Below are positions 35,874 to 44,459 of a stretch of 64,000 nucleotides of DNA, piece after piece. The stretch comes from Nocardioides acrostichi (GTDB lineage Bacteria > Actinomycetota > Actinomycetes > Propionibacteriales > Nocardioidaceae): assembly GCF_015319165.1 (NCBI RefSeq), contig NZ_JADIVZ010000013.1, positions 41,207 to 105,206 of the forward strand. Reading direction: 5' to 3'. Within the stretch, counting starts at the first letter, position 1; each line of letters starts with the position of its first letter. The notes beneath the pieces are model-generated. The model had not been told where the DNA came from. It ran no database searches and saw only the letters and a program-made list of their open reading frames with translations. A program made the position numbers and the translations under genes.

Positions 35874-36832
35874 GCGAGTGCTCCTTCGGTGCTGGTGGCC
35901 TGGGGTCGGGTATCGCTGGTGAGGGTCACGAACGCCTCCTCGAGTCCGTGCGTCTCGATCTCGAGGTCGCGGGCGCCGGTCTCGGTGAGCAGATAGCGGG
36001 CGACGGCGTCGCTGTCGCACGTCCGGACCACGATCATGTCGCCCTGCGTGGTCGCCCGCTCGACCCCGGGCAGCCGATGCAGGGCCGCGAGGTCGGCGCC
36101 CGGCAGCACCGCGCGCACGGTCCGCCCGGAGGCCAGCGCCTTGATCTCGGCCCCGGTGCCGTCGGCCACGACCTCACCGTGCGCGATGAGCACGATGCGG
36201 TCGGCGTACCGGTCGGCCTCCTCGAGGTAGTGCGTGGCGAACACGACCGCCCGGCCGCGCGCGGCGTCGTCTCGGATGGTGGCCCAGAACGCGCGCCGGC
36301 CCTCGACGTCCATGCCCGTCGTGGGCTCGTCGAGGAGCAGCAGCTGCGGGTCGGAGAGCAGGGCCATGGCGAAGCGCACCCGCTGCTGCTCGCCCCCCGA
36401 GCAGGCGCCCACCTTGCGTCCGGAGAGGTCGCCGATGCCCGCGGCCGCCAGCGCCTCGTCGACCGGCCGGGACGCCGCGAAGAGGCTTGCGGTGTAGCGC
36501 AGCGTCTCGCGCACGGTGAGATCCTTGAGCAGTCCGCCGCTCTGCATGACCGCGGCGACGAGCCCGCGAGAGACCGCATCGCGCGGCGCCATGCCGAAGA
36601 CGCTCACGTCACCGCTGGTCGGTTGGGAGAGGCCGAGCACCATGTCGATGGTCGTCGTCTTGCCGGCGCCGTTGGGGCCGAGGAACGCGACCATCTCGCC
36701 GGGCTCGACCACGAGGTCGAGACCATGGACGGCGAGCACGCCGTCCGAGCGGCCGGTGCCGCCGAATCTCTTGCCGACGCCCGAGAGTCGGATGGCCGGC
36801 GGGCGGCCGGCGAAAGTGGTGGAAGTCGTCAT
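35870..36832 (-). CDS. ABC exporter ATP-binding protein
   Basis: Nucleotide-binding subunit of 320 residues. Walker A GPNGAGKTT near 54, signature CSGGEQQRV, Walker B LLLLDEPTTGMD, H-loop ATHYLEEAD. It has the C-terminal extension typical of DrrA-like drug exporters. First gene of the operon with the permease, kinase and regulator; all overlaps are four bases. A promoter should lie between here and the divergent gene at 37038. Confidence 0.93.
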   Translation of the reverse strand: MTTSTTFAGRPPAIRLSGVGKRFGGTGRSDGVLAVHGLDLVVEPGEMVAFLGPNGAGKTTTIDMVLGLSQPTSGDVSVFGMAPRDAVSRGLVAAVMQSGGLLKDLTVRETLRYTASLFAASRPVDEALAAAGIGDLSGRKVGACSGGEQQRVRFAMALLSDPQLLLLDEPTTGMDVEGRRAFWATIRDDAARGRAVVFATHYLEEADRYADRIVLIAHGEVVADGTGAEIKALASGRTVRAVLPGADLAALHRLPGVERATTQGDMIVVRTCDSDAVARYLLTETGARDLEIETHGLEEAFVTLTSDTRPQATSTEGALA

Positions 36833-37037
36833 GCCCTCAGCATCCAGTGAGCGGCATCGCAGCGACCAGCACGTCCGTCACCGGTCGAGCGTGACGGATG
36901 TCAGGCCTCCTGCTCGCTGCGCTCGCCGGATGGGAGGTTGTCGGGGTAGGCATGCGTCCTTAGTCTGGTCGGGACGTCCGGCGCCTGGGGGAGCCGGCAC
37001 GCGGGCGGCGAGCGGGCCGCCAGGGGGGACGGAGCGC

Positions 37038-37472
37038 ATGGAGATGGTTGCGCTGACGACGCGCGCCGTCCACCTGACGCGTGGTGACGGCCGCGGGGGC
37101 ACGCTGGTGATCTCGCACCGGGACTCCCAGCTGCGGCGAGGTCTGGAGATCGACGAGGAGCTGGTGCTCGTCGACCCCGACGGCGAGTTCCACGCCGCCA
37201 CGGTGGTCGAACTGCACTTCGAGCTCGAGGACACGCTCTATGTGCTGCGCCTCGGTGCCCGCCTGCCTCCCGAGCACGTCCGTCGCCTGTGGGAGCGCGA
37301 CGGCAACCCGCACTCCGACCAGGGCGCCGACTCCGAGCCGGACTCCGAGTCCGACACCGATTCCGACTCCGATTCCGACTCCGAGCGGGAGCTCCTGGCG
37401 ATGCTCGCGCGCCTGCGTGACGAGCGCGGGCGCGACCCGGATGCCGGGCTAGGAGACGGCACCTCGCGCTGA
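37038..37472 (+). CDS. Hypothetical protein with acidic Ser-Asp repeat
   Basis: Protein of 144 residues, unrecognised. The N-terminal half (about 1-85) looks like a compact beta-rich domain with ALTTRAVHLTRGDG and LEIDEELVLVDPDGEFHAATVVELHFE. A low-complexity acidic run of SD/SE dipeptides (about 96-115, from GACTCC/GATTCC hexamers) follows, then a short charged helix. A purine-rich GGGGGGACGGAG tract precedes the ATG at 37038. The last 24 bp overlap the convergent sirtuin gene. A linker or RNA/protein-binding role is conceivable but not shown. Confidence 0.65.
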   Translation: MEMVALTTRAVHLTRGDGRGGTLVISHRDSQLRRGLEIDEELVLVDPDGEFHAATVVELHFELEDTLYVLRLGARLPPEHVRRLWERDGNPHSDQGADSEPDSESDTDSDSDSDSERELLAMLARLRDERGRDPDAGLGDGTSR

Positions 37473-38309
37473 GTCCGAGGTGCGAGCCGACGCCCGGCGC
37501 TCCGCGAGGGCCGAGAGGAACGCGCTGCACCCGGCGGAGACCGTAGAGGTCGCGAGGTCGTCGCCGCGGGTGCTGCCACGATTGACGATGACGACCGGGA
37601 CGTCGAGGCTCGCGGCGCGCTTGACGAAGCGCAGGCCGCTCATCACGGCCAGGCTGGAGCCAGCGACCAGCAAGCTCCCACGCCGGGTGCCCTCGGCCAG
37701 CGCCTCGACCGCCCCGTAGCAGTGTGCGACCCGCTCCCTCGGCACGTTCTCGCCGAAGAACACGACGTCGGGCTTCAGCACGCCGCCGCAACGGCACGCG
37801 GGCACGACGAAGTCGCCGAAGTCCTCCTCGAGCTCGACGTCGCCATCGGGGTTGACCGCCACGTGGGCGTGCCGTGCCACCCACCCCGGGTTGAGTCGAT
37901 CCAGCTCGTCTTGGAGTGCGGACCGGGCCGAGGTCCGGCGGCACGCCAGGCACACCACGTCCGCGATGCGCCCGTGCAGGGCGACCAGGGGGGTCGTGCC
38001 CACCCGTTCGTGGAGGCCGTCGACGTTCTGGGTGATGACCAGGGAGGCTCCGAGCCGAGCCACGGCCAGGTGCCCGGGGTTGGGGTCGGCGCGCCGCATC
38101 CGGCTCCACCCCAGGTGGCTGCGGGCCCAGTACCGGCGCTGCGCGGCCGGCCCGGAGACGAACTCCTGGAACGTCATGGGGCTGCGCCGCGGCGCGCCCG
38201 GGCCGCGATAGTCCGGGATGCCGCTGTCGGTGGAGAGGCCGGCGCCCGTGAGCACGACGAGCGGCCGATCGGTCAGCAGGCCGAGTGCGGCCTCCGCCCG
38301 GTCGCTCAC
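37449..38309 (-). CDS. Sir2-family NAD-dependent protein deacylase
   Basis: Sirtuin of 286 residues that removes acyl groups from lysines using NAD. Rossmann motif GAGLSTDSGIPDYRG near 22-36, TQNVDGLHERVG, catalytic His in LHGRIADVVC, and a zinc ribbon made by CLAC and CRC. GTG at 38309 chosen because it begins right before the family core. Its C-terminus overlaps the hypothetical gene at 37038-37472 in opposite orientation. Confidence 0.91.
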   Translation of the reverse strand: MSDRAEAALGLLTDRPLVVLTGAGLSTDSGIPDYRGPGAPRRSPMTFQEFVSGPAAQRRYWARSHLGWSRMRRADPNPGHLAVARLGASLVITQNVDGLHERVGTTPLVALHGRIADVVCLACRRTSARSALQDELDRLNPGWVARHAHVAVNPDGDVELEEDFGDFVVPACRCGGVLKPDVVFFGENVPRERVAHCYGAVEALAEGTRRGSLLVAGSSLAVMSGLRFVKRAASLDVPVVIVNRGSTRGDDLATSTVSAGCSAFLSALAERRASARTSDSARGAVS

Positions 38310-38334
38310 GCCCAGCCCACCCTGCTCGCCCGAC

Positions 38335-38604
38335 TCATCGGGCGTAGCGGACGGCGGCGCGGGCCCGAGCCTTCTCGGCCTCGACCTCGCGATCCTTGGG
38401 CGGCGCGTGCGTGACGAGCGCGTCGAGCAGGGTTCTCGTGGAGGCGGCGATCTGGGCCACCGCGGCGTCGAAGGCCGGCTGATTCGCCTGCGAGGGCTTG
38501 GTGGAACCACTGACCTTGCGCACGTACTGCAACGCGGCGGCGGTGACCTCGTCGGTGGTCGCCGGGGGCTCGAAGTTGTGGAGCTGGCGGATGTTCCGGC
38601 ACAT
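38335..38604 (-). CDS. DUF2277 protein
   Basis: Small cytoplasmic protein of 89 residues matching the DUF2277 family: MCRNIRQLHNFEPPATTDEVTAAALQYVRKVSG. Function unknown; common in actinobacteria. It lies 25 bp upstream of the sirtuin on the same strand. Confidence 0.87.
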   Translation of the reverse strand: MCRNIRQLHNFEPPATTDEVTAAALQYVRKVSGSTKPSQANQPAFDAAVAQIAASTRTLLDALVTHAPPKDREVEAEKARARAAVRYAR

Positions 38605-38734
38605 GGTCGCAGCCTACGACCGCAGGGCGGGAGTGATGGGGTGCTATCCACTGCTAGCGGTGCGACGGAAGAAGAATCATCATGTGGAGTAGAGAAAACT
38701 CCGAGCCTGTGACTCGATGCACACCCTGCAGAGG

Positions 38735-38770
38735 TTGCAAGTGCTAGCAAGAGCAAGCACTATGGGGTCA
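38735..38770 (+). promoter_or_regulatory. Promoter and operator of a leaderless XRE gene
   Basis: TTGCAA (38735-38740), a 17-bp spacer and CACTAT (38758-38763) place the likely start point at about 38770, exactly on the ATG. The transcript would be leaderless. An inverted repeat AGTGCT/AGCACT (38740-38745 and 38756-38761) overlaps the spacer and -10 element, suggesting autorepression by the encoded XRE protein. A related TGCTAGC word occurs about 90 bp upstream. Confidence 0.55.
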
Positions 38771-39171
38771 TGGCCAAGGGAAAGGTCACCAAGACCGTCG
38801 AGACTCTCGGCGAGTACCTCAAGGAGCAGCGCGTCACCGCCCAACTCTCCTTGCGGCAGCTCGCAGAGCAGGCCGGCGTCTCCAACCCGTACCTCAGCCA
38901 GATCGAGCGCGGACTGCGCAAGCCGTCCGCCGAGGTGCTCCAGCAACTCGCCAAGGCATTGCGCATCTCTGCCGAGCAGCTCTACCTCCGTGCCGGGATC
39001 GTCAGCCTCGACGACAGTCTGGGCGGTTCGGTGGAGCTCGCGGTGCTCGGTGACGGCCAGCTCACCGAGCGACAGAAGCAGACGCTGCTCGACGTCTACC
39101 AGTCCTTCCTCGCACTCAACGCGGGGCTCGCCGACCATGGCGATGCCTCGAGCCAGGGCGAGGAGCAGTAA
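38770..39171 (+). CDS. XRE-family regulator upstream of hbhA-like gene
   Basis: Helix-turn-helix protein of 133 residues. HTH about 12-70 (LGEYLKEQRVTAQLSLRQLAEQAGVSNPYLSQIERGLRKPSAEVLQQLAKAL). The position upstream of an HbhA-like gene matches Rv0474 before hbhA in mycobacteria. A short acidic tail follows. The start codon is probably leaderless. Confidence 0.88.
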   Translation: MAKGKVTKTVETLGEYLKEQRVTAQLSLRQLAEQAGVSNPYLSQIERGLRKPSAEVLQQLAKALRISAEQLYLRAGIVSLDDSLGGSVELAVLGDGQLTERQKQTLLDVYQSFLALNAGLADHGDASSQGEEQ

Positions 39172-39248
39172 CCCCCGACGGCCGGGCGCCCGCCCGGTCG
39201 ACACCCGAGACGGATCCGCTGGATCCGACGAGAAGGAGAAGCGACACC

Positions 39249-39929
39249 ATGGCCAAGGCCACGTTCAACATCAAGACCGAGGCGACCAAGGGTCTGCACG
39301 CCGGCGTGGGCGTCGTCGACCTCGCCGTCGAGACCGTCCGCGGCTACGTCACCGACGCAGGCAAGCGCGTCACCGAGATCCAGAAGGACGTGCACGGCCG
39401 GTTCGAGGACGTGCAGAAGTCCGTCTCCGACTTCGACTTCGAGCCGAAGGCGCTGCGTGAGCAGACCACCAAGTTCGTGAACGCGCAGGTCGACGTGCTC
39501 TCCGCCGAGGCCAAGACCCGTCGCTCCGCGATCGAGTCCAGGGTCGCCGAGCTCCAGGGCGAGGCGAAGGCCTACCCGGCGAAGGTGCAGGGTCTGGTCG
39601 ACAGCAACGTCGCCACCGCGACCGCCGCCTACGACGACCTCGCCAAGCGCGGTGAGGTGCTCGTGGCCCGCATCCGCAAGCAGGAGTCGACCGTCGCGAC
39701 CAAGAAGGCCGCGAAGACGACCACCTCGAAGGCCAAGACCACCTCGACCCAGGCCAAGAAGGCCACGAAGTCGACGGCCAAGAAGACCACCACCACCGCC
39801 AAGAAGACGGCGAAGAAGTCCGCGCCGGCCGCCAAGAAGTCGGCCAAGGCCACCTCGACCGCCGCCAAGAAGACCGCCTCCTCGGCCGCCACCGCGACCG
39901 CCGAGGCCGCCAAGAAGGTCGGCGACTGA
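39249..39929 (+). CDS. HbhA-like heparin-binding/histone-like protein
   Basis: Protein of 226 residues. The N-terminal part is a long coiled-coil helix (about 25-140). The C-terminal 80 residues are a Lys/Ala/Thr-rich tail of KKAAKTT-type repeats like HbhA and histone H1. In mycobacteria HbhA binds heparan sulfate and also lipid inclusions. Here adhesion or DNA/polar-lipid association are both possible. A GAGAAGGAGAAG ribosome site precedes the ATG. A strong hairpin ends the gene. Confidence 0.78.
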   Translation: MAKATFNIKTEATKGLHAGVGVVDLAVETVRGYVTDAGKRVTEIQKDVHGRFEDVQKSVSDFDFEPKALREQTTKFVNAQVDVLSAEAKTRRSAIESRVAELQGEAKAYPAKVQGLVDSNVATATAAYDDLAKRGEVLVARIRKQESTVATKKAAKTTTSKAKTTSTQAKKATKSTAKKTTTTAKKTAKKSAPAAKKSAKATSTAAKKTASSAATATAEAAKKVGD

Positions 39930-39966
39930 CGTCGTCGGTCTCCGGGCGAGCCGGCACCCTCGTCCG

Positions 39967-41469
39967 TCAGGAACCAGCCCCAGGATCCGCACGGATCCTG
40001 GGGCTGGTCCGTTTCCGTGCCGCTCGACCTGCGTCGGCACGGCCGGCGGGCATCGCGGGTTCACTCGCCGAGCGGGTCAGGTGGAGCGAGAGGCACAGCG
40101 CCGCCAGGCCCGCCCAGGACCACACCGGGTGGTCGGAGAGGGTGTCGAAGACCGGTGCCAGCGCCGGGGGAGTGTCTCGGAGCAGGGCGAGGATCCAGTC
40201 CAGGGCGCACACGCTCCCGGCGCCCGCGACGGCCAGGACCAGGTAGGCGTAGTCCCGACTGGCCGAGGCCAGGTAGAGCAGCGGCACGGTCGCGACGACG
40301 ACGCACAGTTGGGCCAGCTCGATGCCGAGATTGAAGCCGAGCACGGCGAGCAGGGTGTGCGCGCGGTCGAGGCCGAGCTCCACGATCGTGGTCGCGAACG
40401 CGCAGCCGTGCACGAGGCCGAAGCCGGCCGCGATGGCCAGCTCGCCACGGGGGACGAGCGGGCGCACGGCGTGCACGGCGGCGACCACGATGGAGACGGC
40501 CACCGCGATCTCGACGGGCTTGCCCGGCACGTCGAGGAGGCCGAAGGACACCAGGGCCAACGTGATCGAGTGGCCGAGCGTGAAGGCCGTGGCGATCCCG
40601 GCCACCAGCCGAGCCGTCGCGATCACCCCGCGCCGCGGGGCGCCCGGGGCGGTCGCGTCGCCTCCGGGGCCGCGTCGTCCGCGCACGACCAGGGGGGCCG
40701 GCAGCAGGAGCATGGTCAAGAAGAGCAGGTGGTCGTACCCCCCGGCGATGTGCCGCATGCCGGTGCCGATCATGGTGCGTAGTCCCACCGGGTGCGCGGT
40801 ACCGCGGGCGCCCGTGCCGATCACCTCGACCCACGGGTCGGCCTGGGTGGCGAGACCGACCAGCGTCGTGCTGCCGCCGGCCAGCGAGGAGACGTAGGCC
40901 TTGTGGCTCGGAACCTCGCGTGAGACCAGCAGCCACCTCAGCGCCACCCGGTGCGCGGGCCCCGCGGTGGGCACCGAGAGCCGTACCGAGAGAGACGGGT
41001 AGCCACCGACGTGCCCCAGTGACACCTCGACCACCCGGGGCTCCAGCAGCACCCCGCCCTGCGTCGATATCCCTGTGGAACCGGCCGGGACGTCCTGCGG
41101 CGCGACGACGACGCCGACGTCGCGGGCCACGCGCCGGGCGAGGCCGGCGGCGGCGGCCTCGACGCCGTTCGGCGTGGGGGCGATGCTCTCGCCCGTGGCC
41201 AGCTCGTACTCCTCGATCGGGATCTGGGCATCGAGGGTCACGGCCTCGGAGCCGGGCGAGACGACCACGGTCGTCCATGGCGAGGGATGCGCCGATGCCG
41301 GCGCCAGGCCGCCGAGGCAGAGCAGGAGGGCCGCGCCGACACCCAGCGCGGCCGCGAGCCGCACGAGCAGGTGCCGGACGCGAGCGGGGCGGAGCGCAGG
41401 GCCGAGGGTGGGCACCGGCCCATGATGAGGGGCGAGGGGCCGAGGGAGAGCCCCGGAGGCCGTGCTCAC
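39967..41469 (-). CDS. HupE/UreJ-family membrane protein
   Basis: Polytopic membrane protein of 500 residues. N-terminal signal/anchor (about 30-60), an extracytoplasmic beta-rich domain (about 60-250) and the HupE/UreJ transmembrane domain (about 255-465) with HIAGGYDHLLFLTMLLL, FTLGHSITLALVSFG and GFGLVHGCAFATTI. Its histidines could bind nickel, copper or another metal. HupE/UreJ proteins are thought to be metal permeases for hydrogenase or urease, but neither enzyme is nearby. Divergent neighbour is a secreted DUF3500 protein. The C-terminus is encoded by the shared terminator. Confidence 0.8.
   Translation of the reverse strand: MSTASGALPRPLAPHHGPVPTLGPALRPARVRHLLVRLAAALGVGAALLLCLGGLAPASAHPSPWTTVVVSPGSEAVTLDAQIPIEEYELATGESIAPTPNGVEAAAAGLARRVARDVGVVVAPQDVPAGSTGISTQGGVLLEPRVVEVSLGHVGGYPSLSVRLSVPTAGPAHRVALRWLLVSREVPSHKAYVSSLAGGSTTLVGLATQADPWVEVIGTGARGTAHPVGLRTMIGTGMRHIAGGYDHLLFLTMLLLPAPLVVRGRRGPGGDATAPGAPRRGVIATARLVAGIATAFTLGHSITLALVSFGLLDVPGKPVEIAVAVSIVVAAVHAVRPLVPRGELAIAAGFGLVHGCAFATTIVELGLDRAHTLLAVLGFNLGIELAQLCVVVATVPLLYLASASRDYAYLVLAVAGAGSVCALDWILALLRDTPPALAPVFDTLSDHPVWSWAGLAALCLSLHLTRSASEPAMPAGRADAGRAARKRTSPRIRADPGAGS
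39973..40008. terminator. Intrinsic terminator between hbhA-like and hupE-like genes
   Basis: Perfect inverted repeat with 17-bp arms, ACCAGCCCCAGGATCCG (39973-39989) and its complement (39992-40008), around a 2-bp loop, followed by GTTTCC on the plus strand. It lies 44 bp after the hbhA-like stop. The last residues of the convergent HupE-like protein are encoded by the hairpin itself. Confidence 0.85.
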
Positions 41470-41519
41470 AGCATCCCCATAGGGCTAAGGGGCCGCCGGC
41501 GCCGATCTCACAGCGCATC

Positions 41520-41531
41520 CACAGCGCTGTG
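41520..41531. promoter_or_regulatory. Palindrome between hupE-like and DUF3500 genes
   Basis: Perfect 12-bp palindrome CACAGCGCTGTG in the 100-bp divergent promoter gap, with a partial direct repeat (CACAGCGC) ten bases upstream. It is a reasonable operator for coordinated control of the two genes. The binding protein is unknown. Confidence 0.45.
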
Positions 41532-41569
41532 ACATCGATCCGGCTCAGCACTTTCTTAGGCTCTGTGGC

Positions 41570-43225
41570 ATGACAACACGACTGCTCCGTTGCGTGCCGC
41601 TGGCCGTCGCAACGGTCCTTCTCGGAGCCACGGGTCACGCCCTGGCTGCCGCCTCGTCCACCGGCGCTACCACGGGGGCTGCCTCCTCGGGGGCGAGCTC
41701 GACCACGGCTGCGGTCGTCGAGGCGGCCGACGCCTTCATCGACTCGCTGAGCAGCGCGCAGGTGCAGACGCTGACCTACGACTACGACGACTCGGCCAAG
41801 TCGGCCTGGTCGAACCTGCCGGTCGGGTCCGGCCGCAACGGCCTCAAACTCGGCGACCTGACCTCGACCCAGCGGGAGCTGGCCCTCGACGTCGTGGCGG
41901 CCGAGCTCTCCGACCAGGGGTACGCACAGGAGGAGCAGATCCGACTCGCCGACGACAACCTCAAGTCTGCCGGCGGCAACGGGTACGGCTCCGGCCTCTA
42001 CTACCTGGCCTTCTTCGGCACGCCTTCCACGTCGAGCCCCTTCTTCGTGCAGTTCGGGGGGCACCACATGGCGATCAACGCCGACTTCGACGGCGACGCG
42101 GTGGCGGTGACGCCGGAGTTCATCGGTGTCGAGCCCCAGACCTTCACCGCCGCCAACAGCAGCTACTCGCCCCTGGCCGGTGAGAAGTCCGCGGTCTTCG
42201 CCCTCCTGGACTCCCTCGACAGCACGCAGCTGGGGCAAGCCAAGATCTCGGGCACCTTCTCCGATGTCGTGAAGGGCGCGAACACCGACTCCACCGCCTA
42301 CCCGGCCGACCAGGGGGTGCTCGTGAGCTCGTTGAGCAGCGCTCAGCAGGATCTGGTCACCGGCGTCATCGAGCAGTGGGTCGACGACTTCCCCGACGAC
42401 GTGGCCGACGACTACCTCGCCGCCTACGAGTCGGCCTACGACCAGACCTACGTCGGCTGGGGCAACACCACGGACCCCACCGGCAAGGCCTACGTCCGCG
42501 TCTCGGGTCCGCGGGTCTGGATCGAGTACATCCACCAGGCGGGCGTGGTCTACTCCAACCAGGTGCACCAGCACACCGTGTTCCGCGACAAGTCGTACGA
42601 CTACCTGGCGGGCGAGAGCACCAGCACCCCGTCGGTGACCTCGCAGACCAGTCTGAGCGCGCCGGGCGGCACGTACGGCGACCCCGGCACGGCCACCGTG
42701 TCGGTCGTCGCCGCCGACGACAGCACTCCGACCGGAGACGTCAGCCTCCTCGACGAGGACGACGCGGTGCTGGCGACGGGCACGCTCTCGTCCGGCTCGG
42801 TCACCCTGGACCTGCCCGACACGCTGTCGGCGGGCACCCACACGCTGACCGCCGCCTACCAGGGATCGGACGCCGTCGACGCCTCCACCTCCTCTGCGGT
42901 ACCGGTCTCGATCGCCCAGCGCGACAGCTCGATCGCCGCACGGCTGGCCAAGGCCCGGGTCGCTCGCGGCCATCGCGCCACGTTGGTCCTCACAGCGGGG
43001 CCGGCGTCGCCGGCCGTCTCGGGTCGAGTGCTGACCAAGGTCGACGGGCGGATCCTCCGGCGGGTCCGGGTCACCGCGGACGAGGCCGGGAGCACGCTGC
43101 GGATCCGTCTGCCGAAGCTTGCGGTCGGAGTGCACCGCGTGCGGGCCGTACTCGTCCCGAGCAGCGACTTCGTCGGCTCGCGCAGCGCCTTGCTGCGGCT
43201 GCGGATCCTCTCGCGGCGAGCCTGA
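41570..43225 (+). CDS. Secreted DUF3500 protein with Ig-like C-terminal domain
   Basis: Exported protein of 551 residues. Signal peptide about 1-27, DUF3500 domain about 40-345 (FIDSLSSAQ, HHMAINADF and GWGNTTDPTG are visible conserved-looking blocks), then one bacterial Ig-like module (about 350-450: GGTYGDPGTATVSV, SAGTHTLTAAYQGSD) and a basic beta-rich end. The molecular role of DUF3500 is unknown; it is often found beside HupE/UreJ genes, as here. Extracellular metal binding or scavenging is an inference. Confidence 0.78.
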   Translation: MTTRLLRCVPLAVATVLLGATGHALAAASSTGATTGAASSGASSTTAAVVEAADAFIDSLSSAQVQTLTYDYDDSAKSAWSNLPVGSGRNGLKLGDLTSTQRELALDVVAAELSDQGYAQEEQIRLADDNLKSAGGNGYGSGLYYLAFFGTPSTSSPFFVQFGGHHMAINADFDGDAVAVTPEFIGVEPQTFTAANSSYSPLAGEKSAVFALLDSLDSTQLGQAKISGTFSDVVKGANTDSTAYPADQGVLVSSLSSAQQDLVTGVIEQWVDDFPDDVADDYLAAYESAYDQTYVGWGNTTDPTGKAYVRVSGPRVWIEYIHQAGVVYSNQVHQHTVFRDKSYDYLAGESTSTPSVTSQTSLSAPGGTYGDPGTATVSVVAADDSTPTGDVSLLDEDDAVLATGTLSSGSVTLDLPDTLSAGTHTLTAAYQGSDAVDASTSSAVPVSIAQRDSSIAARLAKARVARGHRATLVLTAGPASPAVSGRVLTKVDGRILRRVRVTADEAGSTLRIRLPKLAVGVHRVRAVLVPSSDFVGSRSALLRLRILSRRA

Positions 43226-43283
43226 AGGATTCTCGGAGGTCCTGGGGCTCGTCCTCGACAGTGGGCCCTGACACCATGGGCGC

Positions 43284-44459
43284 ATGGCTCTGCGCGACAC
43301 GCCCCTCGACCTCGCCCTCGTCGGTGCCACCGGCTTCACCGGTGGACTGACCGCCCACTACCTGGCGCGGCACGCGCCGGCCGGTCTGCGCTGGGCCCTG
43401 GCCGGCCGCAACATCGCCAAGCTCGAGGCGGTCAAGGCCGAGCTGGTCGAGATCAATCCCGACCTGGCCGACCTGAGGCTCGTGCAGGCCGACAGCGGCG
43501 ACCCGGCCTCCCTGACCGAGCTCGCGCGGCAGTGCGGCGTGATCGCGACGACCGTCGGCCCCTACCGCGAGCTGGGGGAGCCGCTGGTGGCCGCCTGCGC
43601 CGAGGTCGGCACCGATTACGTCGACCTCACCGGCGAGCCCGAGTTCGTCGACACCATGTACGTGCGGCACCACGCTGCCGCAGAGCGCAGCGGCGCCCGC
43701 ATCGTGCACGCGTGCGGCTTCGACTCCGTCCCACACGACCTCGGCGCGTTCTACACCGTGCGCGAGCTGGCCGCGACCGGGCCCGTGACCATGCGTGGCG
43801 TCGTCCGGGCCGGGGCGAGCTTCTCCGGCGGCACCTTCCATTCCGCACTGGGGGCCTTCTCCAACGCCCGCGCCATGAGTGCGGCCCTCAAGGAGCGCCG
43901 TCGCGTCGAGCCGAGGCCGGAGGGCCGCAAGGCCCGCGCCGTGTCGGGAAAGCCGCACAAGGACGCCGTGACCGGCTACTACCTGCTGCCGATGCCCACC
44001 ATCGACCCGTTCGTCGTCGTGCGCAGCGCCGCGGCGCTGCCGGAGTACGGACCCGACTTCTGCTACTCCCACTTCGCGGGCACCAAGACGCTGCGCTACG
44101 CCGCCGGCGGTGCGGCCGGCGTCGGGGCGATCGCCCTCGCGGCCCAGGTGCCACCGCTGCGCAACGCGCTCAAGAAGCGGGTGAAGCAGGGCGAGGGGCC
44201 CTCGCCCGCGCGGCGGGAGAAGTCGTGGTTCACCGTCGACTTCGTCGCCGAGGGCGACGGCCGCCAGGTACGCACCCGCGTCTCCGGTGGCGACCCGGGC
44301 TACGACGAGACCGCGAAGATGCTCGCCGAATCGGCACTGTGCCTGGCCTTCGACGACAACCCCTGGACAGCCGGCTGCGTCACCACCGCGCAGGCGATGG
44401 GGGAGAACCTCCTCGACCGCCTCCGCGCCCGGGGCATGCGTTTCGAGACCCTCGACTGA
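43284..44459 (+). CDS. Saccharopine dehydrogenase-like / trans-acting enoyl reductase family protein
   Basis: NAD(P)-binding protein of 391 residues. Rossmann motif GATGFTGG at 13-20, then CGFDSVPHDLGAF and the C-terminal domain LSGGDPGYDETAKMLAE-like region (here VSGGDPGYDETAKML). The closest remembered relatives are mycobacterial Rv2449c/Rv2953 trans-acting enoyl reductases and their saccharopine dehydrogenase-like homologues. A short hydrophobic segment near 270-290 suggests membrane contact. Lipid reductase function is inferred. Its stop codon is part of a tandem repeat. Confidence 0.83.
   Translation: MALRDTPLDLALVGATGFTGGLTAHYLARHAPAGLRWALAGRNIAKLEAVKAELVEINPDLADLRLVQADSGDPASLTELARQCGVIATTVGPYRELGEPLVAACAEVGTDYVDLTGEPEFVDTMYVRHHAAAERSGARIVHACGFDSVPHDLGAFYTVRELAATGPVTMRGVVRAGASFSGGTFHSALGAFSNARAMSAALKERRRVEPRPEGRKARAVSGKPHKDAVTGYYLLPMPTIDPFVVVRSAAALPEYGPDFCYSHFAGTKTLRYAAGGAAGVGAIALAAQVPPLRNALKKRVKQGEGPSPARREKSWFTVDFVAEGDGRQVRTRVSGGDPGYDETAKMLAESALCLAFDDNPWTAGCVTTAQAMGENLLDRLRARGMRFETLD

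Noticed and set aside
40061..43339. A 1092-codon open frame on the minus strand across hupE and the DUF3500 gene
   Set aside because: It is antisense or out of frame to well-supported genes on both sides and contains only Gly/Val/Arg-rich sequence. High GC makes long false frames common.
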